The notes beneath the pieces are model-generated. The model searched no databases, was not told the origin of the DNA, and worked only from the letters and a program-made list of their open reading frames with translations. The position numbers and the translations under genes were made by a program. From Cellulomonas hominis (GTDB taxonomy: Bacteria > Actinomycetota > Actinomycetes > Actinomycetales > Cellulomonadaceae), in the NCBI RefSeq assembly GCF_005239125.1, contig NZ_SZYE01000019.1, positions 1-34,529 on the forward strand: a stretch of 34,529 nt of DNA. Reading direction: 5' to 3'. Below are positions 1 through 10,338 of the stretch, one piece after another. Positions within the stretch are counted from its first letter, which is position 1. Every line of letters begins with the position of its first letter.

Positions 1-1575
1 GCCTGGTTGCGGGGGCTGGACCTGACGGTGCTGGCCTCGGCGGTCCTGGTCGAGGTGGTGGCGGCGCGGGCGCGGATGGAGGCGCACCAGCACGCCGCGA
101 TGCTGGACGCGGTCGCCGAGCTCGCGAGCCGCCCCGAGATGGCCCCGGACTGGTCACCGCTCGCGGGTGCGCCACCGACGCATCCGAGCGTGGCGGGGGA
201 CGAGCTGGCCATGCGGCTGGGCTGGGCGCGGGTCTCGGCGAACAAGGCCGTGAACCGGGCGCTGCTGCTGAACGGGATGCTGGCGGCCACCGGACAGGCC
301 CTGCAGACCGGGCACATCGACGCGGCCAAGGCCGACGTGATCGCGGCCGGGCTGATCGACCTGCCCTACCAGGCCGCGCACGCGGTGGAGACCGCGGTGC
401 TGCCCGACGCGGCGCAGTGCTCCCGCAAGCAGCTCGAGCAGCGCGTGGCCCGCGAGGTCCGGCTCGCCGACCCCGACGGGGAGGCGGGGCGGCACACCCT
501 GGCCCGACGAGGCAGGCGCGTCACCCACCCGCGGCGACGGCCGCACGGCATGGCCGCGATGTGGGTGGTGCTGGCCGCGGAGGACGCCACCCGGGTCGAC
601 GGGGTCCTGGACCACACCGCCCGCGCAGCCAAGGCACTCGGTGACCCACGCACTCTGGATCAGCTGCGCGCCGACGGCCTGCGGGACCTCGTGGTCGGGG
701 ACGTGCCCGAGTCCGACGGTCCCGCGTTCGAGGTCCACCTGGACCCACCCGCACCGGTGCTGCCGACCCCGCGCAGAGGGTCGGACTGGCTCGTGACCAC
801 CACCCGACGTCAACCGGTGCGCCCACGCGGCGTCGAGCCGATCCCGACCGCCACGGTGGTCCCGGTGAGTGAGCTGCCTCCCGGTCCCGCTCCCGCCGAG
901 ACCGACCCACCGCCTCCGCCGCGTCCCGCGCCGTCCTCCACCACCTCGCCGACCGAGCCGGCGCCCCGCACCGCGTCGACCGGCACCTTGACGACTGACA
1001 CCCGGCGGGGTTGCGGGCGCTGCGCCGGCCGCCCCGGTGCCGAGGTCCGCCTCACCATCGCCGCCTCCACCCTGCTCGGGCTGGACGACGCCCCGGCCGA
1101 CCTCGACGGGTACGGCCCCATCGACGCGGTCCGCGCCCGGGCGCTGGCCGACGGCGGGGTGTGGCGGCGGGTGGTCACCGACCCGGTCACCGAGCAGGTC
1201 CTGGACGTGGGGCGCGAGCGGTACCGGCCACCCGCGGGACTCGCGGAGTTCGTGCGCACCCGGGACAGAACCTGTGTCGCGCCCGGGTGCACCGTCCCGG
1301 CACGGAACGCCGACCTGGACCACACCATCGAGTACCACCCGCAGCCCGGGGACCCACCCGACACACCCCTCGGCCGCACCGACGCCGACAACCTCGGACC
1401 GCTCTGCCACCGCCACCACCGCCTCAAGACCGACGGCGGCTTCCGGCTGCGCCAGATCCAACCCGGGCTCTTCGAGTGGATCACCCCCACCGGCCACCGC
1501 TACCTCGTGCGCCCCGGCACCGGCCGGACTCACGACGCCACCAGCGACCCCCTCGACGCACCCCCGCCGTTCTGA
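1..1575 (+). CDS. DUF222 / HNH endonuclease-domain protein (5'-truncated)
   Basis: The reading frame is open from the first base, so the true start lies upstream; a TTG at 7 is only a possible in-window start. The N-terminal half is a helical, Ala-rich DUF222 (13E12-type) domain. A Pro/Ala/Thr-rich linker lies around residues 270-330. The C-terminus is an HNH nuclease domain: a Cys pair in CVAPGC, the LDH catalytic motif, then an Asn-Leu step and CHRHH with a further Cys and His for zinc. Members of this family are often present in many near-identical copies in actinobacterial genomes and are suspected mobile or intron-like nucleases, but their biological role is not established. A repeated gene at a contig edge is a common assembly break point, which would explain the truncation. 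Family assignment is firm; function is predicted nuclease only. Confidence 0.9.
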   Translation, partial: AWLRGLDLTVLASAVLVEVVAARARMEAHQHAAMLDAVAELASRPEMAPDWSPLAGAPPTHPSVAGDELAMRLGWARVSANKAVNRALLLNGMLAATGQALQTGHIDAAKADVIAAGLIDLPYQAAHAVETAVLPDAAQCSRKQLEQRVAREVRLADPDGEAGRHTLARRGRRVTHPRRRPHGMAAMWVVLAAEDATRVDGVLDHTARAAKALGDPRTLDQLRADGLRDLVVGDVPESDGPAFEVHLDPPAPVLPTPRRGSDWLVTTTRRQPVRPRGVEPIPTATVVPVSELPPGPAPAETDPPPPPRPAPSSTTSPTEPAPRTASTGTLTTDTRRGCGRCAGRPGAEVRLTIAASTLLGLDDAPADLDGYGPIDAVRARALADGGVWRRVVTDPVTEQVLDVGRERYRPPAGLAEFVRTRDRTCVAPGCTVPARNADLDHTIEYHPQPGDPPDTPLGRTDADNLGPLCHRHHRLKTDGGFRLRQIQPGLFEWITPTGHRYLVRPGTGRTHDATSDPLDAPPPF

Positions 1576-1617
1576 CCCCGGCGCTCTCGCGCCGGGCCCC
1601 CTGCCGTACGGCGGGGT
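1576..1617 (+). terminator. Tandem hairpins after the DUF222-HNH gene
   Basis: Directly after the stop codon, CCCGGCGC (1577-1584) pairs with GCGCCGGG (1589-1596) over a 4-nt loop. A second small palindrome, GCCGTACGGC, follows. There is no T-run, as is usual in such GC-rich genomes. It probably ends the upstream transcript before the recR promoter. Confidence 0.5.
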
Positions 1618-1681
1618 TCGGCCCCCGCATCCGCCGACCCGCTCCTCGTCGAGGCGCACGGCCGCTGTCGGTCGTGGGCCG

Positions 1682-1687
1682 TAGGCT
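1682..1687 (+). promoter_or_regulatory. -10 box of leaderless recR
   Basis: TAGGCT lies 7 nt before the GTG start of recR. The spacing places the transcription start at or next to the start codon, as in leaderless actinobacterial genes. Confidence 0.5.
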
Positions 1688-1694
1688 GGGGGGT

Positions 1695-2294
1695 GTGTAC
1701 GAGGGCGCGGTCCAGGACCTGATCGACGAGCTGGGGCGACTGCCCGGCGTCGGTCCCAAGAGCGCGCAGCGGATCGCGTTCCACATCCTCGCGGCGGACC
1801 AGACGGACGTGCGCCGCCTGGTGGACGCGCTCACCGAGGTCAAGGCCAAGGTCCGGTTCTGCGTGCAGTGCGGGAACGTGGCGGAGGAGGACCTCTGCCG
1901 GATCTGCCGCGACCCCCGCCGGTCGGCCGCGGTGCTGTGCGTGGTCGAGGAGCCGAAGGACGTCGTCGCGATCGAGCGCACCCGCGAGTTCCGCGGGCGG
2001 TACCACGTGCTCGGTGGCGCCATCAACCCGATCGCGGGCGTCGGGCCCGACGACCTGCGGATCAAGGACCTGATGACCCGGCTGGCCGACGGCACCGTCA
2101 CGGAGGTGATCCTCGCGACGGACCCGAACGTCGAGGGCGAGGCCACCGCGACGTACCTCGCCCGGCTCCTCGTGCCGATGGGCCTGACCATCAGCCGGCT
2201 GGCGTCGGGCCTCCCGGTGGGTGGGGACCTGGAGTACGCGGACGAGGTCACCCTCGGCCGGGCGTTCGAGGGCCGGCGCCGCATCAGCGCCTGA
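1695..2294 (+). CDS. recR: Recombination mediator protein RecR
   Basis: A 199-aa protein of normal RecR length. RecR works with RecF and RecO to load RecA at single-strand gaps in the cytoplasm. The order is visible: a helix-hairpin-helix ([15 protein letters not shown]), a four-cysteine zinc finger (FCVQCG...CRICRD), and a Toprim domain beginning [11 protein letters not shown] and including the [14 protein letters not shown] segment. The GTG start is chosen because it gives the canonical N-terminus and sits 7 nt after a TAGGCT box. A DUF5063 gene follows at 83 nt, and lysC-asd lie further downstream, matching the usual actinobacterial order apart from the inserted cassette between them. Confidence 0.97.
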   Translation: MYEGAVQDLIDELGRLPGVGPKSAQRIAFHILAADQTDVRRLVDALTEVKAKVRFCVQCGNVAEEDLCRICRDPRRSAAVLCVVEEPKDVVAIERTREFRGRYHVLGGAINPIAGVGPDDLRIKDLMTRLADGTVTEVILATDPNVEGEATATYLARLLVPMGLTISRLASGLPVGGDLEYADEVTLGRAFEGRRRISA

Positions 2295-2377
2295 CCGCGT
2301 CCGGTTCGTCCCACGTGGTCACCGGCGCTCCGCGTGTCGGCGTCGTCCGCGGGCGCGGCGCGACCCGGAGGGGCAGC

Positions 2378-3013
2378 ATGGCCCCCGTGACCTCTCCCGA
2401 CGACGACCTGCGTGTGGCGACCGACTCGGCCCAGGTGGACGACCTGGCGCTCGACCCGGAGGCCGCCGACCTGCGCGCCGTCGGCGACTCGACCGCCCGG
2501 GAGTGCCGCGCGTTCCTGACGACGGTCACGGAGGTCGCCTCGGGCAGCAACCCGGACGCCGCCATCCCGCTGCTGCTGCTCGCCGTGTCGGACGTGCTGG
2601 CCGTGGGCGCGCGGCTCGGGGCGATCGTGGACGTGGTGCCCGCGGACCGGTTCGAGCCGGACGTCGGCCCGGACCCGGACGTCGAGCCGCTGCGGGCCGC
2701 GCTGGCGAACGTGCTGGAGGGCGTGGACGAGTACGCCGAGGTGGTGGACCCGGTCCTCGGTGCGGAGGTCACCGCGTCCACGCTGTCGGGCGACCTGGTG
2801 GCGGTGGCGGGTGCGCTGGTGCAGGGGCTGCGGCACCACGACCGGGGCCACGTGCTCGAGGCGCTGTGGTGGTGGCAGTTCTCGTACCTGTCGACCTGGG
2901 GCGAGCGCGCGTCGAGCGTGCTGCGGACCCTGCAGACGCTGCTCGCCCACCTCCGGCTCGACGTGGACGACGACGTGGCGGCCGAGGCCGAGTACGACGC
3001 CCTGCAGCCCTGA
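2378..3013 (+). CDS. DUF5063 domain-containing protein
   Basis: A 211-aa acidic protein matching the DUF5063 family, which typically sits between recR and aspartate kinase in actinobacteria. It has no signal peptide or membrane segment. The centre is helical with conserved aromatic residues (ALWWWQFSYLSTWG near residues 165-178). The ATG is preceded by GGAGGGG at about 7 nt, which fixes the start. No biochemical role is known to me; the recurring link with recR suggests co-expression rather than a proven function. It is convergent with the LuxR regulator, with only 44 nt between the two stops. Confidence 0.85.
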   Translation: MAPVTSPDDDLRVATDSAQVDDLALDPEAADLRAVGDSTARECRAFLTTVTEVASGSNPDAAIPLLLLAVSDVLAVGARLGAIVDVVPADRFEPDVGPDPDVEPLRAALANVLEGVDEYAEVVDPVLGAEVTASTLSGDLVAVAGALVQGLRHHDRGHVLEALWWWQFSYLSTWGERASSVLRTLQTLLAHLRLDVDDDVAAEAEYDALQP

Positions 3014-3057
3014 CCGGCGGGCCGACCGGCCTGCCGCGCGGTCGCGGGTCGCGGGCG

Positions 3058-5559
3058 TCAGCCCACGATCCACCGGCTGAGGTCGCCCCTGGTCCGGTAG
3101 CCCAGCTTCCGCAGCGCCCGGCTCATGTGGTTCTCGACGGTGCGGACGCTCAGGTGCAGCCGCTCCGCGATCTGCCGGTTGCTGAGGCCATCGCGCCCGA
3201 GCGCCGCCACCTCGCGCTCCCGGTCCGACAGCGGCTCGCGCACCGCCCCCGCGGCGGCGTCCGCCGACGTGTGGTCGTCCAGCCCCAGCAGGGCGCGGGC
3301 GGCGGTGGTGAGCGCGACGCTCACCCGCGGCTGCACGGCCGGCAGCGCCGCGGCGGCGGCGGCCTCGTCGCGGTCGGCGAGGGCGAGCTGCAGGTCCAGG
3401 TACGGGTCGAGCAGCGGCAGCACGACGTCCCCGCGGGTGGCGCGGACCCGGGCGGCGCGCTCGGGGGTGAGCGGCGGCGGGGCGAACGCCCAGGTCACCA
3501 GGGCGGGCTGGCGCAGGCCGGCCTCGACGTAGGACAGCCCGGCCCGCCAGGCGATCTCGGCGCCGGTGGCGCGGTCCCCGTCGGCCACGGCGACGGCGAT
3601 CCCGCCGACGACCCGCAGGGAGCGGATCAGCGGCCGGTAGATCTTCGGGGTCTTCTCGAGCTCGCGCAGCAGCGCCCGGGCCAGGTCGACGTTCCCGGCG
3701 CCCACCTGCAGCACGGCGCCCAGGGCGAGCCCGCGCCGGTAGTACGTCGTCTCGATCGGCCCGGCGGGTCCGAGCAGCAGCGCCGTGCTGAGCACCCGCC
3801 AGGCGGCCTCGATCTCCCCGGCGAAGCACAGCACCTCCGCGAGCACGGCGGCGTGCACCCGGATGCCGAACGCGTCGTAGGCGTCGTACGCGGCGCTGAG
3901 CAGGAGCCGCTCGTGCCGCTCGGCCTCGTCGAGCCGCCCCAGCAGGCCCAGGCTCTCGCCGCGCAGGGCGGCGCGGTAGTGCCGGACCTCGGGGCCGTGG
4001 GGCTCGGCGTCGTCGTCGGCCTCCTCGGCGCGGTCCAGCACGGTGAGGGCGAGGTCCGGCCGGCCCGCCTCCAGCAGCGCCGCGGCGCGCAGCAGCTCGG
4101 GCCCGCCGCGGAACGCGGCCGCCGCGACGGTCAGCGGGGCGGCGGCGGCGACCGACTCGGCGGGCTCGCCGTCGCGGATCGCCTCGACCAGCTGCTGCTT
4201 GAGGTCCTCGAGCTCGCCGAGCCGGCCGAGCCCGTCCTCCGCCGGGTCCGGTCGCCTGTCGGGGTCGTCGCCGCCCCGCCACGCCTCCCAGCGGGTGCGG
4301 TAGTAGCGGAAGGCGACGACGTCGTCCTCCGCGTCCTCCGGGCTGCGCACGGTCTCGCGGAACACGGTGGCGATCTGGTCCCGGGCCGGCCGGCGCATGA
4401 GCTGCGCCAGGTAGACGGTCGCGGTGCCGACCCTCGGGTCGGCGGCCCACGCGGCCTGCGCCGCCGACTCCGCCGCGGCGGCGCGCTCCTGCACGACGCC
4501 GGCGACCTGGGAGCTCCACCGCAGGAAGTCCGCGCTGCCGGCGGCGTCGCGCGCGAGCAGGGCGGTCAGGTCCGGGCGCGGCGGCTCGACCACGGCCACG
4601 ACGTCGCCCACGACCGCGCGCGCGGCCGCCAGGAGCCGGCGCCGGTGCGGCGGGGCGACCCGGTCGCGCAGCGCCCGGGCCAGGGCGGGCGGCGCGACGA
4701 CGAGCACCGCGTCGGCGCCGCCGGCCTCGTTCTCGACCAGCCGGCCCTGGTCCGCCAGGTCGTCCAGCAGTGCGGGCTCGACGAGCTGGGCCGCCGCCTC
4801 TACGGTGACGGGGCCGACGACGGCGAGCCGCTCCAGCGCGTCGACGCGGGTGCTGTCGAGGTCCCCGAGGAACAGCGCCGCGACGGCGTCGGCCGGCACC
4901 TCCAGCAGGCGGCCGTCGTCGACGTGCCGGCCCTCGTCCCGGCGGAGCGCCCCCGTGGCCCGCGCGGCGGCCAGCAGCGCGACCGCGGCACCGGGGTTCC
5001 CCCCGGACTGGGCGAGCAGCGTGCCGGTGAGCGCCGCGTCCGCCGGACCGCCCAGCGTGGACGCGACGAGGATGCTGAGCGCGGGGAGCCCGAGCGGCGG
5101 GACGACCACCTCGGCCGGGGCCCGCGCGACGAGCAGCTCGCGCGGCCCGCCGCGGGGCGTGCGCAGCAGGTCGGCCGTGCTGGCGGCGACGACGCGGCAC
5201 CCGGTGCGCACCAGCGCCCGCTGCACCACGCGCAGGCTGCCCGGGTCGAGGCGGTCGACGTCGTCCACCAGCAGCACGCTGCGGGGTGGGGCGAGCTCGT
5301 CCGCGAGCCACGTGGTCAGCGCGTTCTCGTCGGGCACCCGCGGGGGCGCCGAGGGGTGGTCCAGCACCGCCGCGAAGGGCGCGGGGCCGCTGGCGCGCAG
5401 GAGGACGCCGGGCAGCCGGCGGTCGGACAGGTCGGCGCGCAGGGCCTCCAGGGTCGTGGACTTGCCCATGCCGCGCTCGCCGCGGAGCACCACGTCGCGC
5501 CCCGCCGCCAGCCAGCGACGCACCGCGGACAGGGCCTCGTCCCGGCCGCCGCCGCTCAT
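3058..5559 (-). CDS. Large LuxR-family regulator with N-terminal AAA/STAND ATPase domain
   Basis: An 833-aa transcription regulator of the LAL (MalT-like) size class. Near the N-terminus is a Walker A motif, GERGMGKST (residues 27-35), and a Walker B strand, SVLLVDDVDRLD (about 94-105). The middle 500 residues are Ala/Leu-rich helical repeats, probably a TPR-like sensor region. The last 56 residues are a LuxR (NarL-type) helix-turn-helix: SDREREV at the start, then LSNRQIAERLHLSVRTVENH as the recognition unit. ATP-driven, ligand-dependent activation is inferred from the family. No cognate gene cluster is adjacent. Downstream of ohr on the same strand, it is separated from it by a long hairpin, so it is probably a separate transcription unit. 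Its ligand and target genes cannot be told from the sequence. Confidence 0.88.
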   Translation of the reverse strand: MSGGGRDEALSAVRRWLAAGRDVVLRGERGMGKSTTLEALRADLSDRRLPGVLLRASGPAPFAAVLDHPSAPPRVPDENALTTWLADELAPPRSVLLVDDVDRLDPGSLRVVQRALVRTGCRVVAASTADLLRTPRGGPRELLVARAPAEVVVPPLGLPALSILVASTLGGPADAALTGTLLAQSGGNPGAAVALLAAARATGALRRDEGRHVDDGRLLEVPADAVAALFLGDLDSTRVDALERLAVVGPVTVEAAAQLVEPALLDDLADQGRLVENEAGGADAVLVVAPPALARALRDRVAPPHRRRLLAAARAVVGDVVAVVEPPRPDLTALLARDAAGSADFLRWSSQVAGVVQERAAAAESAAQAAWAADPRVGTATVYLAQLMRRPARDQIATVFRETVRSPEDAEDDVVAFRYYRTRWEAWRGGDDPDRRPDPAEDGLGRLGELEDLKQQLVEAIRDGEPAESVAAAAPLTVAAAAFRGGPELLRAAALLEAGRPDLALTVLDRAEEADDDAEPHGPEVRHYRAALRGESLGLLGRLDEAERHERLLLSAAYDAYDAFGIRVHAAVLAEVLCFAGEIEAAWRVLSTALLLGPAGPIETTYYRRGLALGAVLQVGAGNVDLARALLRELEKTPKIYRPLIRSLRVVGGIAVAVADGDRATGAEIAWRAGLSYVEAGLRQPALVTWAFAPPPLTPERAARVRATRGDVVLPLLDPYLDLQLALADRDEAAAAAALPAVQPRVSVALTTAARALLGLDDHTSADAAAGAVREPLSDREREVAALGRDGLSNRQIAERLHLSVRTVENHMSRALRKLGYRTRGDLSRWIVG

Positions 5560-5680
5560 CGTGTGCCCACTCCGCTCGCCCCCTAGCGGGGGGACGGCGC
5601 GCCGCCCCCGACCCTCGCCCGTGACCGCCCACGCACAGCGTAGGCCCGCGCCGGGCCACGCCCGAGGGCGCCGCCCGGAG

Positions 5681-5755
5681 CGCCGAGAGGGCAACCGACA
5701 CGTCGAGCGAGCACCCGCTGGATGCTCGCTCGACGTGTCGGGTACCCCCTCGCGG
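5681..5755. repeat. Long palindromic hairpin repeat (element C)
   Basis: A perfect 19-bp stem (5695-5713 with 5723-5741, core CGACACGTCGAGCGAGCA) closes a 9-nt loop. Outside it, an imperfect stem continues from CGAGAGGG to CCCCCTCG. The whole unit starts CGCCGAGAG and ends CTCGCGG, the same ends as the repeat at 23736-23800. It lies between ohr and the LuxR regulator and could stop ohr transcription, but it has no T-run on either strand and is much longer than the other terminators here. The remaining 242-nt gap (5560-5801) shows nothing else recognisable. Confidence 0.75.
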
Positions 5756-5801
5756 GCGGCGCGAGGCGGGCCGCGGGGCCGCGGGCGGCGCGCCCGTGGG
5801 G

Positions 5802-6227
5802 TCAGGCGACCGTGGTGTCCAGCTGGACGTCGATGTTGCCCCGGGTGGCGTTGGAGTACGGGCACACCTGGTGCGCCTGCTCGACGAGCTTCTCCGCGGT
5901 CGCCTGGTCGACGCCGCCGATCTCGACGTGCAGGGCCGCGCTCAGGGTGTAGCCGCCGGTGCCGTTCGGGAGGATGCCGATGTCGGCGACCACGGCGGAG
6001 TCCCGGATCGGGGTCTTCGCGGCCGAGGCGACGCCCTTGAGCGCGGAGTGGAAGCACGCGGCCCAGCCGGCGGCGAACAGCTGCTCGGGGTTGGTGCCGC
6101 CGCCGGGGCCGCCCATCGCGGCCGGGACGGCGAGCGTCAGGTCGAGGACGCCGTCGTCGCTGGTGACCTGGCCCCCCGCGCGGCCCTCGCCGGTCGAGGT
6201 GGCGGTGGCGGTGTAGAGCGCGCTCAT
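5802..6227 (-). CDS. ohr: Organic hydroperoxide resistance protein Ohr
   Basis: A 141-aa OsmC/Ohr-family thiol peroxidase that reduces organic and fatty-acid hydroperoxides in the cytoplasm. The two redox cysteines are visible as C58 (AACFHSAL) and C122 (VCPYSNATRGN). The N-terminal GGTNPEQLFAAGWAACF stretch is typical of Ohr rather than OsmC. The ATG has a GGAGGT ribosome site at about 7 nt. It is divergent from a TetR regulator, with a 20-bp near-palindrome between them, so control by that regulator is likely. The textbook regulator of ohr is the MarR-type OhrR, which is not seen here. Confidence 0.95.
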   Translation of the reverse strand: MSALYTATATSTGEGRAGGQVTSDDGVLDLTLAVPAAMGGPGGGTNPEQLFAAGWAACFHSALKGVASAAKTPIRDSAVVADIGILPNGTGGYTLSAALHVEIGGVDQATAEKLVEQAHQVCPYSNATRGNIDVQLDTTVA

Positions 6228-6243
6228 GCGGAGGACCTCCAGG

Positions 6244-6263
6244 TAGACGAACTAGTACGTCTA
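6244..6263. promoter_or_regulatory. Palindromic operator between ohr and tetR
   Basis: TAGACGAACTAGTACGTCTA is a 20-bp palindrome with a single mismatched pair (6250/6257). It sits 16 nt upstream of the ohr start and about 95 nt upstream of the tetR start. Size and symmetry fit a TetR-family operator. The -10 region of ohr probably overlaps it. Confidence 0.7.
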
Positions 6264-6357
6264 TGTATGCCACAGATCGCGCCCGCGTGCCAGACTGGCT
6301 CACCGGCGGACCCCGCCCCGCCCCGCCGACAGCGCCGCTCCCGAGGAGGAGGACCCC

Positions 6358-7029
6358 GTGACGCCCCCCGCGCGCACCGCCCCCGCCCCCGCGGCGCCCA
6401 CCGCCGCCGCGACCACCCCGGCGCCCGCCGCGCGACCCGCGTCGCCCGTCGCCGCCCGGATCCTCGACGCCGCCGGCCGGCTGTTCTACGCCGACGGCAT
6501 CCGCGCGGTCAGCGCGGACCGGGTGATCGCCGAGGCCGGGGTCAGCAAGGTGACGTTCTACCGGCACTTCCCGACGAAGGACGCCCTGGTCGTGGCCTGG
6601 CTGTCCGCGGTCGCGGCCGCCGAGCGCGCCGCGCTGGACGCCCTGCGCGCGGCCCACCCCGACGACGCCGGCGCGGTGCTCCGCGGCTACGCCGAGGGCC
6701 TCGGCACCGAGTCGTGCCGGCCGGGGTTCCGCGGCTGCCCGTTCATCAACGCCGCCGCCGAGTACGCCGACCCGGACCACCCGGTCCGCACGGTCGTCGC
6801 CGAGCACCGGCGGTGGATGGTCGGCACCGCGGCGGACCTGCTCGCCGACCTGGGGCTGCTGGACCCGGTCGGCGCGGCGGAGGAGCTGGTCGTGCTGCGC
6901 GACGGCGCGATGGTCGCCGGGTACGTCGGCGGGGCCGAGCGCGCGGCGGCGGTCGCGGCGACCCTCCGGCACGCGGGCGCGGCGGTCGTCGCGGCGCACC
7001 GGGGGCCCGGCACCACCCCCGCCGCGTGA
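6358..7029 (+). CDS. TetR/AcrR-family transcriptional regulator
   Basis: A 223-aa regulator. After an Ala/Pro-rich, probably disordered tail of about 30 residues comes a TetR DNA-binding domain (about 31-80), with the helix-turn-helix VSADRVIAEAGVSKVTFYRHF. The helical C-terminal ligand domain includes CRPGFRGCPFINAAAEY with two cysteines, a segment common in TetR proteins of this subgroup. The GTG start follows GAGGAGGAGG. The stop overlaps the start of the downstream TSUP gene by 4 nt (GTGA), implying translational coupling. It probably represses itself, ohr and the exporter through the palindrome at 6244-6263. The inducing ligand is unknown; the two cysteines could sense oxidants, but that is a guess. 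Confidence 0.92.
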   Translation: MTPPARTAPAPAAPTAAATTPAPAARPASPVAARILDAAGRLFYADGIRAVSADRVIAEAGVSKVTFYRHFPTKDALVVAWLSAVAAAERAALDALRAAHPDDAGAVLRGYAEGLGTESCRPGFRGCPFINAAAEYADPDHPVRTVVAEHRRWMVGTAADLLADLGLLDPVGAAEELVVLRDGAMVAGYVGGAERAAAVAATLRHAGAAVVAAHRGPGTTPAA

Positions 7030-7805
7030 CGGTCTCGGGCCTGGAGCTCACGGTCGGCACCGTGCTGCTCCTCGTGCTGGCCGGCTTCGTCGCGGGGTGG
7101 GTGGACGCCGTCGTGGGCGGGGGCGGGCTGGTGCAGCTGCCGGCCCTGCTGCTGGTGCCGGGGATCAGCCCGGTGCAGGCGCTCGCGACCAACAAGCTCG
7201 CCGGGATCATGGGCACCTCGGTGAGCGCGGTGACCTACTACCGGCGGGTGCAGCCGGGGCTGGCCACGGCCGGGCCGATGGCGCTCGCGGCGCTCGTCGG
7301 CGCCGGCGGGGGAGCGGCGCTGGCGTCGCTGCTGCCCGAGGACGTGTTCCTGCCGGTGATCCTCGTCGCGCTGGTGGCCGTCGCCGGCTACACGGTCGCG
7401 CGCCCGCAGGTCGGCCGCGCGACGGACCTCCGCTGGCAGGGCCGCACCCACCTGCTGGTGGCGCTCGCGCTGGGCGCCGGCATCGGGTTCTACGACGGGC
7501 TGCTCGGGCCGGGCACGGGCTCGTTCCTGGTGATCGCGCTGGTCGGCGTGCTCGGGTACGCGTTCCTGGAGGCGTCGGCGCAGGCGAAGATCGTCAACGC
7601 CGCCACGAACCTCGGCGCGCTGGTGGTGTTCGCCGCGCAGGGGGCGCCGCTGTGGCGGCTGGGGCTGCTGGTCGGGCTGGCGAACATCGCGGGCTCGTAC
7701 CTCGGGGCCCGCACCGCGGTCGCCCGGGGCAGCGGGTTCGTCCGGGTGGTGTTCCTGGTGGTGGTCGCGGTGCTGATCGTGCGGCTCGGCGCCGAGCTGC
7801 TCTGA
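7026..7805 (+). CDS. TSUP (TauE/SafE, DUF81) family membrane permease
   Basis: A 259-aa integral membrane protein with 7-8 hydrophobic segments. It has the two half-repeats typical of the family: AGFVAGWVDAVVGGGGLVQLPALL near the N-terminus, and the matching GAGIGFYDGLLGPGTGSFLV in the second half. TSUP proteins export sulfite, sulfoacetate or other sulfur or organic anions; the substrate cannot be read here. The GTG start overlaps the tetR stop by 4 nt, so the two form one transcript. The link with ohr through the shared TetR operator hints at a role in thiol, sulfur or peroxide stress, which is inference only. Confidence 0.9.
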   Translation: MTVSGLELTVGTVLLLVLAGFVAGWVDAVVGGGGLVQLPALLLVPGISPVQALATNKLAGIMGTSVSAVTYYRRVQPGLATAGPMALAALVGAGGGAALASLLPEDVFLPVILVALVAVAGYTVARPQVGRATDLRWQGRTHLLVALALGAGIGFYDGLLGPGTGSFLVIALVGVLGYAFLEASAQAKIVNAATNLGALVVFAAQGAPLWRLGLLVGLANIAGSYLGARTAVARGSGFVRVVFLVVVAVLIVRLGAELL

Positions 7806-7821
7806 CGGTCCCGCGATGCGG

Positions 7822-7848
7822 GCGGCGCGCGGGTGGGTGGCGCGCCGC
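7822..7848 (+). terminator. Hairpin terminator after the TSUP gene
   Basis: GCGGCGCGC (7822-7830) pairs with GCGCGCCGC (7840-7848) over a G/T loop. It lies between the TSUP stop and the lysC -10 box and would separate the two units. Confidence 0.55.
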
Positions 7849-7852
7849 GGCC

Positions 7853-10258
<2,406 letters not shown>

Positions 10259-10273
10259 CGGCGCCGCCCGCGC

Positions 10274-10317
10274 GAGGGCCCGCCGCCCGCTCCGCCAGGA
10301 GCCGGTGGCGGGCCCTC
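10274..10317. terminator. Bidirectional hairpin terminator between asd and the oxidoreductase gene
   Basis: A 14-bp stem, GAGGGCCCGCCGCC (10274-10287) with 10304-10317 and one G-U pair, over a 16-nt loop. It sits between two convergent genes and can act for both. Confidence 0.75.
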
Positions 10318-10338
10318 CGCCGTCGCGCCGGACGCGGC

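Noticed and set aside
1481-5701. Very long open frames on the strand opposite real genes (here over 1400 codons; similar ones elsewhere)
   Set aside because: They are Arg/Ala/Gly/Pro-rich shadows caused by extreme third-position GC; they cross recR, DUF5063 and the LuxR gene, which have clear domains and correct codon bias.
5560-5801. A small gene between ohr and the LuxR regulator
   Set aside because: Short frames here have no ribosome site or biased codon use and run through the hairpin.
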